Source: Vanilla planifolia (taxonomy: Eukaryota; Streptophyta; Magnoliopsida; Asparagales; Orchidaceae). From it: a DNA stretch of 64,000 nucleotides. Location: contig CM043872.1 in assembly GCA_023846275.1 (NCBI GenBank), positions 28,324,670 through 28,388,669 of the forward strand. Reading direction: 5' to 3'. Below are positions 1 to 12,738 of the stretch, one piece after another. A program made the translations under genes and the position numbers. The number at the start of each line of letters is the position of its first letter. Positions within the stretch are counted from its first letter, which is position 1. The notes under the pieces were generated by a model. The model was not told the origin of the DNA. It worked only from the letters and a program-made list of their open reading frames with translations, and did not search any database.

Positions 1-54
1 GTAGGCAAAGACGAGACGCCGGCGATCCCCTCCTTCAAGTCGCTGCGCCACCAT
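1..54 (-). CDS. Possible first exon start of an unidentified gene (runs off the left edge)
   Basis: Reading the minus strand from position 54, an ATG in a favourable context (A at -3, G at +4) opens a frame of 18 codons without a stop, running off the window. The peptide is rich in Arg, Gly and Leu. Local base composition is GC-rich, in contrast to the AT-rich DNA that starts about 350 bp away, which suits a gene start. The piece is too short to assign to a family. It could equally be 5' UTR of a gene lying to the left, or a chance frame. Confidence 0.3.
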   Translation of the reverse strand, partial: MVAQRLEGGDRRRLVFAY

Positions 55-292
55 TTTTGCGGGGAAAACGGAGTATGAAATTCAGCAAAGGAAACTCTTC
101 GGTTGGAGTTTTTGATACGTAAACGAGCTGGCTTTTTCCGGATAAGCATCAAATTATAGGAACGCACGCAAGCTTCCGTTTCTCCTACAAGAGCGGGAAA
201 TTAATCGGAATTGTTGCCGGAATTATTAAGCACGGCGATGCCACTTCGGCAATCCTTCTAAAAATAACCTTTTACTGGGATTTTTTTCATGT

Positions 293-298
293 CACGTG
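293..298. promoter_or_regulatory. G-box (CACGTG)
   Basis: A palindromic CACGTG lies about 240 bp upstream of the possible minus-strand start codon at 54. G-boxes bind plant bZIP and bHLH factors. The spacing fits a promoter element for that candidate gene, but one six-base site can occur by chance. Confidence 0.3.
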
Positions 299-363
299 TC
301 TAACCGTTGTTGGTTGTGAGATTAGTGCCTTTATTCAGAAATTTGTCAAAGAAAATAATTTTC

Positions 364-392
<29 letters not shown>
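364..392. repeat. Poly(A) tract
   Basis: A run of about 29 A residues marks the boundary between the GC-richer left edge and the AT-rich gene-free DNA. It could be the tail of an old retrotransposed copy, but nothing recognisable lies directly upstream of it. Confidence 0.9.
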
Positions 393-396
<4 letters not shown>

Positions 397-3300
397 GCAC
401 AATGTAGAACATTCTTAACACACTTTTATAATGAATAAAATTAATAATATCTACCACAAATTTAATAATAAAACAATAAATAAACTATAAATATGAATTT
501 TGAAATTCATTTTATACACAAAAGCCAAACTAGGGATGCTATCGTGCTATTGAAATTTTGTCTAAACTATAATTAAATAAAACAAACATTTTTTACGCAA
601 AACAACACTAAGGAGATGTTGAAAAGATGCTTTTGTTTTGACTAACTTTGAATTTGATAAAAATTAAAATAACAATAAAAGAACAAAATCATAATATTTT
701 AGGAATGAAAAAGTTATTTCTTTAAAAAAATTCATTTAATTACTTAAGCAAATTGTAAAGAAAAACAAAAAGAGTATTCACAAGCCCAAAATTAAATTAA
801 TAATTTTTCAAGCTTATAAGTCACCCAATTTGGTGCAAACTCCACCAATTTTAGAAGAAACCCTACCATATTTTGGAGTTAGAGTTGCTACAAAAATCAA
901 ATTCAATAATAGAATCTCAAACTATCAATTTATTAGTTGATATAATTCTAATAAGTGAAATACCAATGCATTGTGATTAATGACTAAGTATAAGTCTAAA
1001 GGTCGTCTTTTATATAATATTGGATATATTGTTAGCATGTGGTGAACAAGTGTAAGTCGATAAGCTGTACCTTTGTGAATGGATAATTACTAATTATATT
1101 CAAAGAAAAAAATCATTTGAGCATAGATATAATGATTATTAAATCCAAAAAGGAGAAATAAGACTTTAAAGGAATAAAAACACGAGAACTCTTATAATTA
1201 ATAAAAATTCTTAAAGTAATAACATATGAAAATTTGTATAATTGTTTAACAAATTTATATAATTATTAAAATATATAAAAAATTTTCTATAAAGACTTAT
1301 AAATATTTACATTATAAGTCATGCATCCACTATATATAAAGAGAGAGATTATAATGACATGCATCAAGATGCTAACTAAAAATTTTGATAAATTGTATAA
1401 TTATAGTTTTTATACTTAAGTTTTATGATTTATATATTAATGATTATGATGCATTAGTTTTGGTACCTAATGTTTTCGATTTAGTATAATTTTTTATGAT
1501 ATAAGTTTTATAATTAGATTTTTGTTTAGATATTTTAGTTATATTTAACCTAATTTGATGTTAAAATATTTTTATATGAAATTAGTTTTTTTTATTTATC
1601 TCACTTTCAGGTTTATTTTAAAAATCAGTGTGTTCTGACATGTTTATTTATTTATATTTATTTTTTATTTTTTTAATGATTATGATTTGGTTAAGTATAG
1701 CCTTATGAGCATTACTTTTTTAGAGATTATTTATTTAATACATACAAAATGTATAATTGTCTCACTAGTTATAACATTAACAAAAGTCTTTTGTTCTTGT
1801 ATCTCTTTTTTCATATTCAAGTCCCTGGCCTTTCTATTTACACTCTTTTGTTATCAAAAGAAGCTCTCATTTTCTTATTGTGAACACATCATGGAGCAAT
1901 AAGGGAGAAAATGGGAGACTAAAGAGAAGGCAAAAGCATGTAAAGTTATAGATGGCATTTTAATGAGAAATGAAGTTTCAAATTCAAAATTATAAGAGGT
2001 TGGGCATGATACCATTGTAATAATTTGCAATTCATTAACCATAAAACATTGTTGGAAAATGAAAAAAGACCATGACTTGTCAACTATCTATACACAAACA
2101 AAGAGTTGGTGAGCCAAGAGCTAGAAAGAGGACAAATAGTTTAGCACAACATGATGGAAGACATTGAAAGATAAGGATGGTCATAAAAAACACAATAACC
2201 ACACCAATCCAAAATGACTTACAACATCAAAAGTAACCTTTTTAGTAAATGATGGTATCCTGACAAGTAAATCATCCCAATTTCATGATCTTACCATATC
2301 CCTTCCCTAACTAAAGGATTTGAAGCAATCCTTTTGCAGCTTTCATCAGTAAGACTTGGTGCCATCTAGAGTAGGAAAACATAGGCATCCCACCGACACT
2401 GGTTGTTCAACTCGATCCCATCATTATGGTTGGTGTAATGAAGACATTGAAATGATAAATATATAATTCGCATATATGTAACATCCAAGAGATCAATTAG
2501 ACACCAATTGGACCTGTTAGAAAGTGAAGAATAGCCAAAGCATTAATAGAAACTACAAGAGATTATCAAGGTACATTGAATTCATGGAAGAAAACCATTA
2601 TTGCTACCACTTGTACTCCACAACCATATCCCTTTTTATGCCTTTGAACTACTCTTTTCTAGAAGATTTTGTAACAATCTCTATTATGACTCAATTTAGT
2701 GGATCTCTTTTGTGTTTTTAGCTATGGATTTTTCTTAGTAAACGATTCTTTCATTTAAATATTTTTTCTTGCTTAATTTGTTTCAACTATTGTGACGACT
2801 TTTTAGAACATTTTTTAACTTTAGTAACCCTTTCTAATGCTTACACTAGTTAACTCTGCATTTATATTCTTACCAAAAATCATCTCAATAATAGGCAACA
2901 ATAAAATTAAAAGAATGAAAACTTTGTAGATATTTCAATATTAACATCATGAATACAATAAGTATAACATACGAAGTGATCATAAGAATTAATCATTTGA
3001 AACTTATATATAATGGGAAAATTTTATTCACTTGATGGTGTGCATCTATTTTGCAATACAACTTAAAAAAATTCATTCAAACTTAAAGCTGAACATGTTG
3101 GGCTATAATAACATCATATGGTGGTTGTAGACCTACAACAATTACAAATATAATACATTTTTATTAAGATGAGAGACGAAGTTATACGAGTGACCATATG
3201 ATAAAGGATGTAGCCAACATAGGTCAAAGTATCGATAGTATAATTAAGCTTAGTTTTTGTCAAGTAAGCTGATAGGGACAAATTAAAACTAGATCAAAAG

Positions 3301-6300
3301 ATTCAAAATTAAAACAAGCAGTCTTTTTCCCCTTTGTGGCTATAGAAAGATGAAATAAGTTGTAGACATTTTAGTTTATTTCAAACAAGGCACTGATGAA
3401 GCAGCCATGCTCAAAATGCAAAGGTGCAATCCTTTAGCCTCCCGGCTTCAACAACTTACTTCAGTTGATTAGTCCTCCGGCTACTTGCAGTCTTCCAGTT
3501 TTTTTATGCTGAAAAAAAAAAAGATTTCATGCATTTTTATTAGCTAAGCTTCCATTTTAGAATCTTTTAGGCCATTTGTTCTTGAGTATGATTAGATGAT
3601 GGTTAACTCACATTTCACCAAGCATTTGGTTTAGTTGTTAATCATGGTTTGTGGTATTTAACTTGACTTGACCTGTTGAAAACTATGGTGGTAGTTTATG
3701 AGTATAGTATGGTTAGCATTGGTGCTGTTTAGTAGCGATGATGGTGGTGGCTCGAAGATACTTATCATGGTCGTTTAATGTTGTCAGTGGTTGGTTGTTG
3801 ACGGCAATGAATATGGTTGTAGTCCCTTGAAGATAATAGTTATGGTCAACAAAAATAGTAGATTGATGATCATAATGATATCAAAAATAGTGTTTAGTTG
3901 TTGGTGGTGGTTGGTAAGTCAAAAAAATTGTATCTTATATTCCCACATTTCTATGAAAATACAATCAATGAATGTTTATGTATGATATTTATATTATTGT
4001 TTACATACAACATAAGTTGATAAGAGACAATATTAGCAACTTTAACTCATTTCTTGTTTAAACATAACATCAAACCATCACTCATCATTTTCAGATAACG
4101 TTAAATAATATTATACTATCTTTCAATCAAATAGTTTAAAAAATAATTAGATTCTTGAGAAAAATCTTTTGAAAGTCAACACTAAAAATGATAGTACGAC
4201 AGATCATTGCCAATAATAAAATAAGAAAAATAAAAAAAATATCATAAAATGTATAAAATACATGACAAAAGAAATTATTGTGAGAAATATGTTTAAAAAC
4301 AATGTTAATGGTGATTGGAAAATGATCCATTAGTACTTTAGTGTGTTATTGGTATCATAATAATACCAAAGAAACATAATACTACAAAGAATAATAAAGA
4401 AAACAATGATAATGCTTTGAATAAATAAATACTAGGCTTGTATATTAAGGGTTTATATTTTTTACAAGTATCAAACTTTCTTTCATATAAGAACTTTTCT
4501 AATAAGAGCATAAAATACAAATATCATAACCTAACACATCAAAACTAATTTATAAGATGCCAATCATTGTTTGGATGCATGATTCTAGTTGTCTTCTTCT
4601 AATTTTACATTTTTCATCTTTTTAATGTATTTGATATATGATTATAATCATACATGACATATGTGATAGATAATATGTGATTATCTCCTTATTTTTTAGG
4701 TTATAAAAAATATATAATATATTGTTATTCTATAAAATTTATAACATAAAATATATCATTAATAAAAAATCTTAATATTTGTGTATCAATCTCAAGAAAA
4801 TTATTCTATAATTAATTGTATCATATTAGTGACTCAAATAATATATAAAATATACACATAATATAAAACACATGTTCATAATGACTCAATTTGAGATTCC
4901 ATGCAAACTTATGATGATAGATAATTTGTGAAATATATAACATCTTATTGTATATTTTTAGTATATTTGCTTTGTTTTGCTTGATAATTATCGCACAACA
5001 ATATTGTAGGTACCATTTATGACCACGAGTCAAACAAAAAAATTTATGATATAATGACTTATATGTTGAAAATATTATGCACTTATAATACAACTCTTAG
5101 CTAAGTCATTTATTGGAAAAACTTTTTTAAACTCCTTAAAAAAACACCTCGATGTACAATCCCAAGATAAAAGGCCTCGAAGCATTTAAACTAGCTTTTG
5201 AATATGCCATTTCTTATATTACAATCTTAGTTTTTGAGTTTCTAAGATTCACCAAGTGTGATGCTTTTTCTTAATTAGAATATATTTTTCATTAAAACTT
5301 TTTAAAATGAGTGAAATTACTATTATTTTTTAATTATCAAATAATATGTGAGCAATTCAGATGATACTTAATATTTTAAATTAACAAAAAAAAAAAAGAG
5401 TAAATGCATATGAAAAGGATTTATGGTATGATATTTAAAGGTTTATTTGGTAAAATACTCAAATCTGTATGTATCCAAAAAAGCTTATTATAAAAAAAAA
5501 TCATATTACATGATTCTAATTAAAGTTTTTTTTACTCAAATCAATCATTATTAAAAAAAATAATGTTTTAAAATTTCTATAAAACATTTTTTTAATTGCA
5601 ACTCTACAAGAGTTTCAAAATGAACTTTAGGCTCCATTTGGGCTTAGTTTTGCAATCCATCTCAATACAATGAACTATTTTCGTTTTTAATTATGTTGAA
5701 ATTAAAAAATATTTATTTTTCAAATTTTCACAATTATTTCTTTCTTTTATTTTATATATAAAAAATCAAAGAAACTTTAGTCTTTAAATAGTAATTATTT
5801 AATTCTTTAATTTTTTATGTTTTTAGCCACACTTTCTAATTATAATATATTAAATGTCTTGCATTTCAGTCATATTTTTTTAATCATACAACTCTTATTA
5901 TATCTTTTTTTGCTTTTTATAAGTTATTTTATTTTTTATTTAAAAAAATTGCTTCAAAAATATTATTCATTAAATATTTATATTGCTTATATATTTTTCA
6001 ATTATTTTTTAAATATTTTTTAGATCATAAGTTACTTCACAAAAGAAAGCCACCATATGAATATGATTTTCAAATGATATTTTGTAAAAGTTAAGATCAA
6101 AATATTTTAATATTAATTTTGTGGTTTTCTTATTTAGCTCTCAATGTATTGAATACATTAACTGAATGTTTAATTCAACAATAATATGGCATTCTTTCGC
6201 TAGATATTTGTTTGCTACTATGTTTCTTAAAATATTGATTTGAAATTTTTTTAAGTCATGATAATTTTGCAAAATAATATTATTTTATTTAGCTAATTTT

Positions 6301-9300
6301 TTTGTAATAATAACTAATTCAAACATCAATAAGCCATCATATGTCTCTATTTTGAAAGTTCAAAGAACCAACAAATGGTAGAAGAATGAATCAACCAATA
6401 AGTCATGTCATCATCCATCAAAAGTCCATGTTATAAAAAATATCTTCTCCCTTGAAGTTTCTTCGATCGAACTTTATCACTATAAGTATACATATTAAAA
6501 TATTAAATTATAAGAAAATTTTCATAAAATATGACTTGGTATAAGATGAGAAGAAATTATTGAATACACTTATAAATAAATAAAATATATAAAAGTGAAA
6601 TAAATATTTATCATAAATATAAAAACAAAGTATTTATCATGATTAGAATCCCAAGAGCATCATAATAAATCTACATACAACTAAATTTAAGTCAAATAAA
6701 AACAAAACTTTTAACAAATAATAAAAATGATGAGTCAACATTTTGTATGCTCGAGTGACCCTTTGAGGCATATGACTTAGCTTTTGATATCAAAGAGAGA
6801 TTCCAGTTAAAGTCATAGTAAATTTTGTTGATTGTTTATTTTATTGAATATAATTAGTTTTAAGATATCATTAATGTAAATATAAATATATGTAAGAGGT
6901 TCAAAATATAGAATAAAAGGGATATTTTGTGTTGGTTTTAAATCATTTTAATAAAATTTTTGCTTGATGACTCAATTATTATATTTATTTTAGTGAGTTA
7001 TACTTTATCTACTATCTCTTCCTTCTCTTTATCTTATTCTTCAATTTTAATATTTCCATATCACTTGTTTTTTTCTTTTTATTTTTTATGATTCTTTTTT
7101 TTTTTTTGTCTTTCTCATAATATTATTGTTTCTAATCCCTCACATTTACTTCACCAGACATTTGTCCTTATGTTTTTCAACATCACATTCACACAGCACT
7201 AGTGCATGAATGTTTGCCCATCATATGACCAACTATTTTTCTACATATTGCTTGGATGTCCTCCTCATTCTATGTACTCACATAGCTACCATCCACACAA
7301 GCTTGACACACCCATTTGGTCCTTGTGGCCGTGCTACTTTGCATTAGTATCGTTTGCACCATCACTGATACATTACGATCATCACACACCACTCGTGTGA
7401 CCAAACATGTCATTATACATGCTTTCATTCCCTCTTCAACTTCCATCACTTCTCACATCATTTGATATTAGAGCTCATGAGATTTCAAAGAAATCACAAG
7501 GAGAATTCATGGAGCCTTATAATAATAAATTGATTTTAGGAGCCTTGAAATAATCAAGATTAAAATACAATGTGTGGTAACTTAAGATTTGTTTTCTCAC
7601 ATTTGGAAAAGTCTTGCTAACTCTAAATATTGATATTTCCTACATTTGGAAAGGAAATATTTTTTGTAAGGAGCAAAATTTATTCATATATTTGGACAAT
7701 TCTCTAACCCTTGCATGTTATCACCAACTAGTCACTCTCATTTTATACAACTAGCTTTTGTCTTTAACTTACCCAAAATTGTTAGAGTTACCATTTGCAA
7801 TGGTATGATTCACTTTTAATAGTCCTCCTAATATATGCATTAATTGACTCACACAAACTACCCAATCAATTAGATAACTATATAATAATATATATCATAC
7901 CAGATATTGATCTTGGGACTTTCATTTTCTACGTATATTAATTTTGTTTATAAGCTTCCCAAACAACTAAGTGTATTATTATATGTTAATAAATGTCATA
8001 TTATATATTAGTTTTGGATTTATTATTTCCAATTCAATGCTAAATTCATTGTCCCATGTATGCTATCAAAATAAACCAAGTGGACTATATGTAAATAATT
8101 ATGTATTTTATGTTACACTTAAGATTCAAGTCCTTTTATCAACACACAATTCATAGGACTTATTATACTCAAAAAATAAACTAAATATATTATTTGATAA
8201 AAGAACATAACATTTGCTCAGTTGAAATTTTACAAAATATAAATTTTTAAGTGAATTCTTTTGAAACAACTATGCATTTTTTTTTTATTTTAAATGCATG
8301 CTATGCAACTTATTTACATGTTAATTCAGTTTACAAAACTAATCTCTCTTAAATTTCTAACCTTACACCTTGATTCGTCTACTTTGATAGCTCAAGTAAA
8401 CCATCCTTCATCCTATTTTAAGATGACCATCTTTATGTTGTTGACGCCAATTTTCAAGATTGTCAACTATTTGTATTAATCAATTACTTTTGTAACTTAG
8501 ACTTGACTACATAATGAATAAGTATATCACTATTTTAGGTTGTTATTATCAAATAATATTCAAATAATCATAAACTCATTAGGCTAATAAAAACTAAGTA
8601 AAATAAGAAAATCAAAATATTGAGTATCTAATATACACTTTATACTACATATTTGAAGTATTAATTACTAATCATGTTTATATTTTTATTTTACACGCTT
8701 GGATGTGATATGAATTCAACATACAGTATCACCTTTTGTGCGATGTCTTGCATAAAGACTATATAGATTTACCTATTGAGCCTATAACAACTAACTCAAT
8801 CTAGTTTGACTTGCATTTTATAAGTAGCATGAATACATATCATGAGATTCTAAAAATTAATAAGTAAAGATGATCATCTAATATTTTATTTACTTTGACT
8901 TCTAATTTAGAAATAACGCATATGGATGTTATAATTTTGCATTATAATAATATCGTTTCAATAACAAAGACAAGAGTCTTGTGTCAGTTCTTTAATTTTT
9001 TCAACAATAGTTTTAATAAATGGTTTAGAAATTTTAATACAAATTTAGCTTGGTTTATTCTTTTTTTTTTTACTTTTCTTAATGTTAAAAAAAATAGTTT
9101 TCAAAATAAACTTATACAAAACAAGATCATTCACATGTTAATGTTATGATCATATACCAAACTAGGTTATTCAAAAAATAGTCTTGAAGTGGAGTTTCTT
9201 TTGGATATCACCAATTAACTAAAGCCTCTAGAAGCTTCCTTTGAGATTGCAAAGTGCTCATCCATCATTTCCTTTAGGTGTTTAAATGTTTTTTTCATTG

Positions 9301-10010
9301 GTTAACCTAAAACTTGCTCTTTGGTTTTTGTACTTCTTATGATTGGTTTGCAATGAATATGTTGTCTTTGTAATTATGGTCTGAATATCACTTAATTTTC
9401 ATGTACTTCACCTTATCTATGATCATATTCAATTAACTCTTAATGCCTTACATCATGATCAAATATTAGAAAGAAAACTTGCAAGGGATTCCATTAGAAC
9501 TTAAAAAAATAACTATTGTTAAGAGTATCCTACAATTGTGTTCACTTATAAAATTTCAAAATCTTTAGAGAACTAAAGAAAGATTTACCTTATATTATTT
9601 TAATAGTTTCAAAGATGGGATAATTTATAGATATTTGACAATACTTCAAGCGTTATCAAATGTGGGATATTTATTGATAAACGACAATAGCTCAAGTGCT
9701 ATGTAGCCTCCCTCGTGATATTTTTCAAGTTTAGTATCATGTTATCTATTTTTTGTTTTTTTTTCTTTATTGAAAACATGTTTTTTTTATGTAAAATGTA
9801 AGAATAAATATAAAATTTCAAAACCCATTATATGCTCAGTTTTAAAAATTATTTTAAAATCATAATAAAGGTAAGCATAGAGAACAACCATTCTCAAGTT
9901 GTTTATTCAAATTATTTTTTACAAAATCGATACACATCATATAGCAAAACATCAAGTACATATATAGATATGCAAGCCTACCCAAATTAAATTCTCAATT
10001 TTAGTGCACG
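393..10010. other. Gene-free AT-rich DNA
   Basis: About 9.6 kb of very AT-rich sequence. The longest open frames are under 100 codons, rich in Phe, Ile, Tyr and Asn, and show no domain I recognise, so they look like chance frames. Somewhat less AT-rich stretches near 2.0-2.5 kb and 7.15-7.45 kb could be worn repeats, but I could not assign them. Homopolymer runs are frequent. Confidence 0.7.
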
Positions 10011-10610
10011 AACTTTGAAACGAATCTCAAAGTTTGTGCTTTCCTTCTCATTTTGTATGACAATATATGCTACATTATTGTTATAATATCTACTATAATA
10101 CTTTTCCTAAATTCTTAGATTTTTGCCTCTTGATTATCTTGCTCTATTGCCAAAATTCTTTTAATTGCACTTCTTCTTTATCTTAGCTCTCAACAATATT
10201 TACTCCTTTTAAATTTTTAGAAAATCCTCACTGCTGTGGTCTCCCTTTCCTATATATTTGATCGACACCCCTTGGCTTATCTATCTCTTCCACTCCCTCC
10301 AAATGGTCACAACTTTGAAACAAATCTCAAAGTTTGTGCCTTTCTTCTCCTTTTGTGTTATAATATATGCTATAGTATTGTTATAATATCTACTATAATA
10401 CTTTTCTTAAATACTTAGATTTTGCCTTTCAATTCTCTTACTCTATTGCCAAAATTCCTTTAATTACACTTCTTTTTTATCTAAGCTTTCGACAATAGTT
10501 ATTCTTTTTAAATTTTTAGAATATCCCCATTGTCATGGTCTAACTTTCATATATACTTGATTGATACCTTTTGACTTACTTATCTCTCCAACTCCCTCCA
10601 AATGGTGACA
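10011..10610. repeat. 300-bp tandem duplication (two copies)
   Basis: Two adjacent copies of a 300-bp unit, at 10011-10310 and 10311-10610. Both begin with AACTTTGAAAC followed by a near-identical AATCTCAAAGTTTGTGC, and both end with CTCCCTCCAAATGGT plus a few bases. Blocks such as TATAATATCTACTATAATAC are identical. Divergence is spread as point changes and one-base indels, so the duplication is not recent. No coding frame spans the unit. Confidence 0.85.
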
Positions 10611-12109
10611 ACTCATTAAGAAACTGATGCATATACCTTCTCTACTCCCATCGTTTGAAATTTGGACTCTTCCATCCATTCAAGTCATCGACAATCAAAT
10701 TCTGCCAACGCATGTGTGCGATACATTTTAGAGAAATTAGGGATTTGGAAAATTAATTAAAATTCTTATTTAAATTAAACTCAGGTAACTATATTATTTT
10801 TGTATTTTTTTGATCGATTCAATCTCAAAAATTCACATGCAAAATTTGTGTGCAAAACATATTTTAATGTTATTATTATAAATTCTAGCTCTTGATAAAT
10901 TTTTTTTAATTTTTTAAATCTATTTAATATATATTTTCTATGTATTTTTTAAAACTTTTAATTAATTTTCTACAAATCTCCAATCCTTCATTTTAATCCT
11001 CAAAAATTTCATTTTTTTATCAATTTAATATTTAATATTTTCAAATAATTTATATATTAAATTTGTAAACTCAATTCTCTCTTTTGAGATGTCTTACATA
11101 AGTTTAAAGATATATTATTTGTTTTAATCTAAAATTAATAGCAAAAAAAATTAAAATTTACTAACATACAAATAAACTCAAATACATGTAATTTCCAAAA
11201 TTTGGGATATTACATGTTGATGATTAACTCAATCACAAAAGCTTTTTGAGGGTTTGATATTTACTAATAGCTTTGTTAACATCATTAGCTCAATTATTTT
11301 TAATTTTACAGAGGTTGATTGAATAATGGAATTAAAAATTTGTGTAAAAAATAATACTTATTAAATCCATCATTGAAAAAAATAAGTGATGGACATTACC
11401 ACTAAGGTAGTTGTGGATGTTGACATTGTGGGCTATCACATAATAGAGTTGTCTTATATTAAAAAAAAAGTACAATATTGATTAAAGGAAAAAAGTTTAG
11501 ATAATTATGCTTGTGGTATTAGAAATCAAGTTTTAACATTTGTCAGCCATCAAAGCTTTTAACGAAGATGCACGACAACAATCATGGCATATTGAAGGTG
11601 ACATTTTCAAAATTCATGCATAAGAATAATTATTTAACTGAATATTAAAATATATTTATAAAAATAAAATTATTTTTAAAATTTTTTTATAAAATAAAAC
11701 ATAAGAATAATAAATGGTTTTAATGAGAACGATAGTATTATGCTTGCATTAGCCACTTAGGGTTGTACTTCTATGGTATAACATAGATTGTTGTTCGTTT
11801 TTTTTTTTTTTTTAACTCATCTAATTGTTGTGATTTGTGAATGTTTGTATAAGTGTATATATTTATATAGATTTTACAATTTATTAAAAATGAGATTTTC
11901 ACAGAGAAATAAATGTAGCTTTTCAAAATAAATATGAAAGGATATCTCTAAAATGTGTTGAAGATAAACTTTGTTTTTTAATCTGTAATAGTTTAGTTAA
12001 AAGTAATAATTTTAAAATAAAGCAAAAAGTCAGTTAAATATACAATTTATACAAAGCAAAATTTGATTAACTGGGACTTGGAACCTTATCCTGGCATCCA
12101 AGTAAACAT

Positions 12110-12110
<1 letters not shown>
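10611..12110. other. Gene-free AT-rich DNA
   Basis: AT-rich intergenic sequence with homopolymer runs. I see no open frame, RNA gene or repeat structure that I can support. Its right end is probably the 3' flank of the minus-strand SAUR gene. Confidence 0.6.
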
Positions 12111-12140
<30 letters not shown>

Positions 12141-12141
12141 A
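12111..12141. repeat. (AAG)n microsatellite
   Basis: About ten perfect AAG/GAA triplets. The tract lies about 120 bp beyond the SAUR stop codon, so on the minus strand it is probably in the 3' UTR or just downstream of it, reading as CTT repeats. Confidence 0.95.
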
Positions 12142-12258
12142 GCGGAAGCAGCACTTGAAAGTTCAAAGCAGACATGCCACATACAAAAGCCGAAAAAAGA
12201 TCAAACATCACAAACCTAAGTATCGGAAACCGACGCAAAAATCAAATCTTACGGTTCC

Positions 12259-12708
12259 CTAAACCCTAGTCCTCTGAAGTAGCGGCGAGCTCTGTTTATG
12301 TCCCACGGCGGCGGCTGAGGAAGAGCAATCTACGGCGAAGGCAAGCTCCGCGAAGAGAAGGGCTAATTCACCCACACCTTTATTTCGAAACCTCGACTCG
12401 TCTCGTGCGAGAACGCCCAGCATCCACCGGAAGAACGCCGGTTCGCAGGGAAGCGAGAGACCGCCGCTGGGTTGAGCTCCGCCGAACTCCTCCTCCGCCT
12501 TGTCCAACAGCTCAGCGATCACCGGCAGATTCAGGTACTTCGCCGGAATCTCAAAACGCCGCCTTTCCGACCCCACATAGACGGCGGCGTATCCCGCCCT
12601 CGTCGGCCTTACCCCTTCAGCAGAGGCAGCGGCGGCTCTGCGGCGGATGAGATCTCGCCATCGCCGGATCGTGCGTTTCAGCTTTACGATCTGCCAAATC
12701 CTATTCAT
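12259..12708 (-). CDS. SAUR family protein (small auxin-up RNA), single exon
   Basis: An intact 149-residue frame without introns, as is usual for SAUR genes. The N-terminus (residues 1-24) is basic, with repeated Lys and Arg. The SAUR core runs from about residue 38 to 125. It contains the hallmark GYAAVYVG at 39-46, RFEIPAKYLNLP at 51-62, and LLDKAEEEFG at 67-76. The usual Leu-Pro-Cys block follows at 86-88, and a short Ser-rich tail at 129-149 lies outside the core. SAURs are early auxin-response proteins. Many inhibit PP2C.D phosphatases, thereby activating plasma-membrane proton pumps and promoting cell expansion. This member resembles the long, basic-N-terminus SAURs more than the compact clustered type, but I cannot name an orthologue. 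Codon use is very GC-rich against an AT-rich flank. The frames on the opposite strand are shadows. Confidence 0.92.
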   Translation of the reverse strand: MNRIWQIVKLKRTIRRWRDLIRRRAAAASAEGVRPTRAGYAAVYVGSERRRFEIPAKYLNLPVIAELLDKAEEEFGGAQPSGGLSLPCEPAFFRWMLGVLARDESRFRNKGVGELALLFAELAFAVDCSSSAAAVGHKQSSPLLQRTRV

Positions 12709-12714
12709 CCCGTA

Positions 12715-12738
12715 ATATATATATATCTATATATAGAA
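12715..12738 (-). promoter_or_regulatory. TA-rich TATA-like element upstream of the SAUR
   Basis: A (TA)n stretch with the palindrome CTATATATAG lies only about 20-30 bp before the SAUR start codon. If it is the TATA box, the 5' UTR would be extremely short, so the real TATA box may lie further upstream. I found no TGTCTC auxin-response element immediately beside it. Confidence 0.3.

Noticed and set aside
5620-5660. GGCTCCATTTGGGCTTAG, similar to the ends of some plant MITEs
   Set aside because: I found no matching inverted end or target duplication nearby, so no element can be called.
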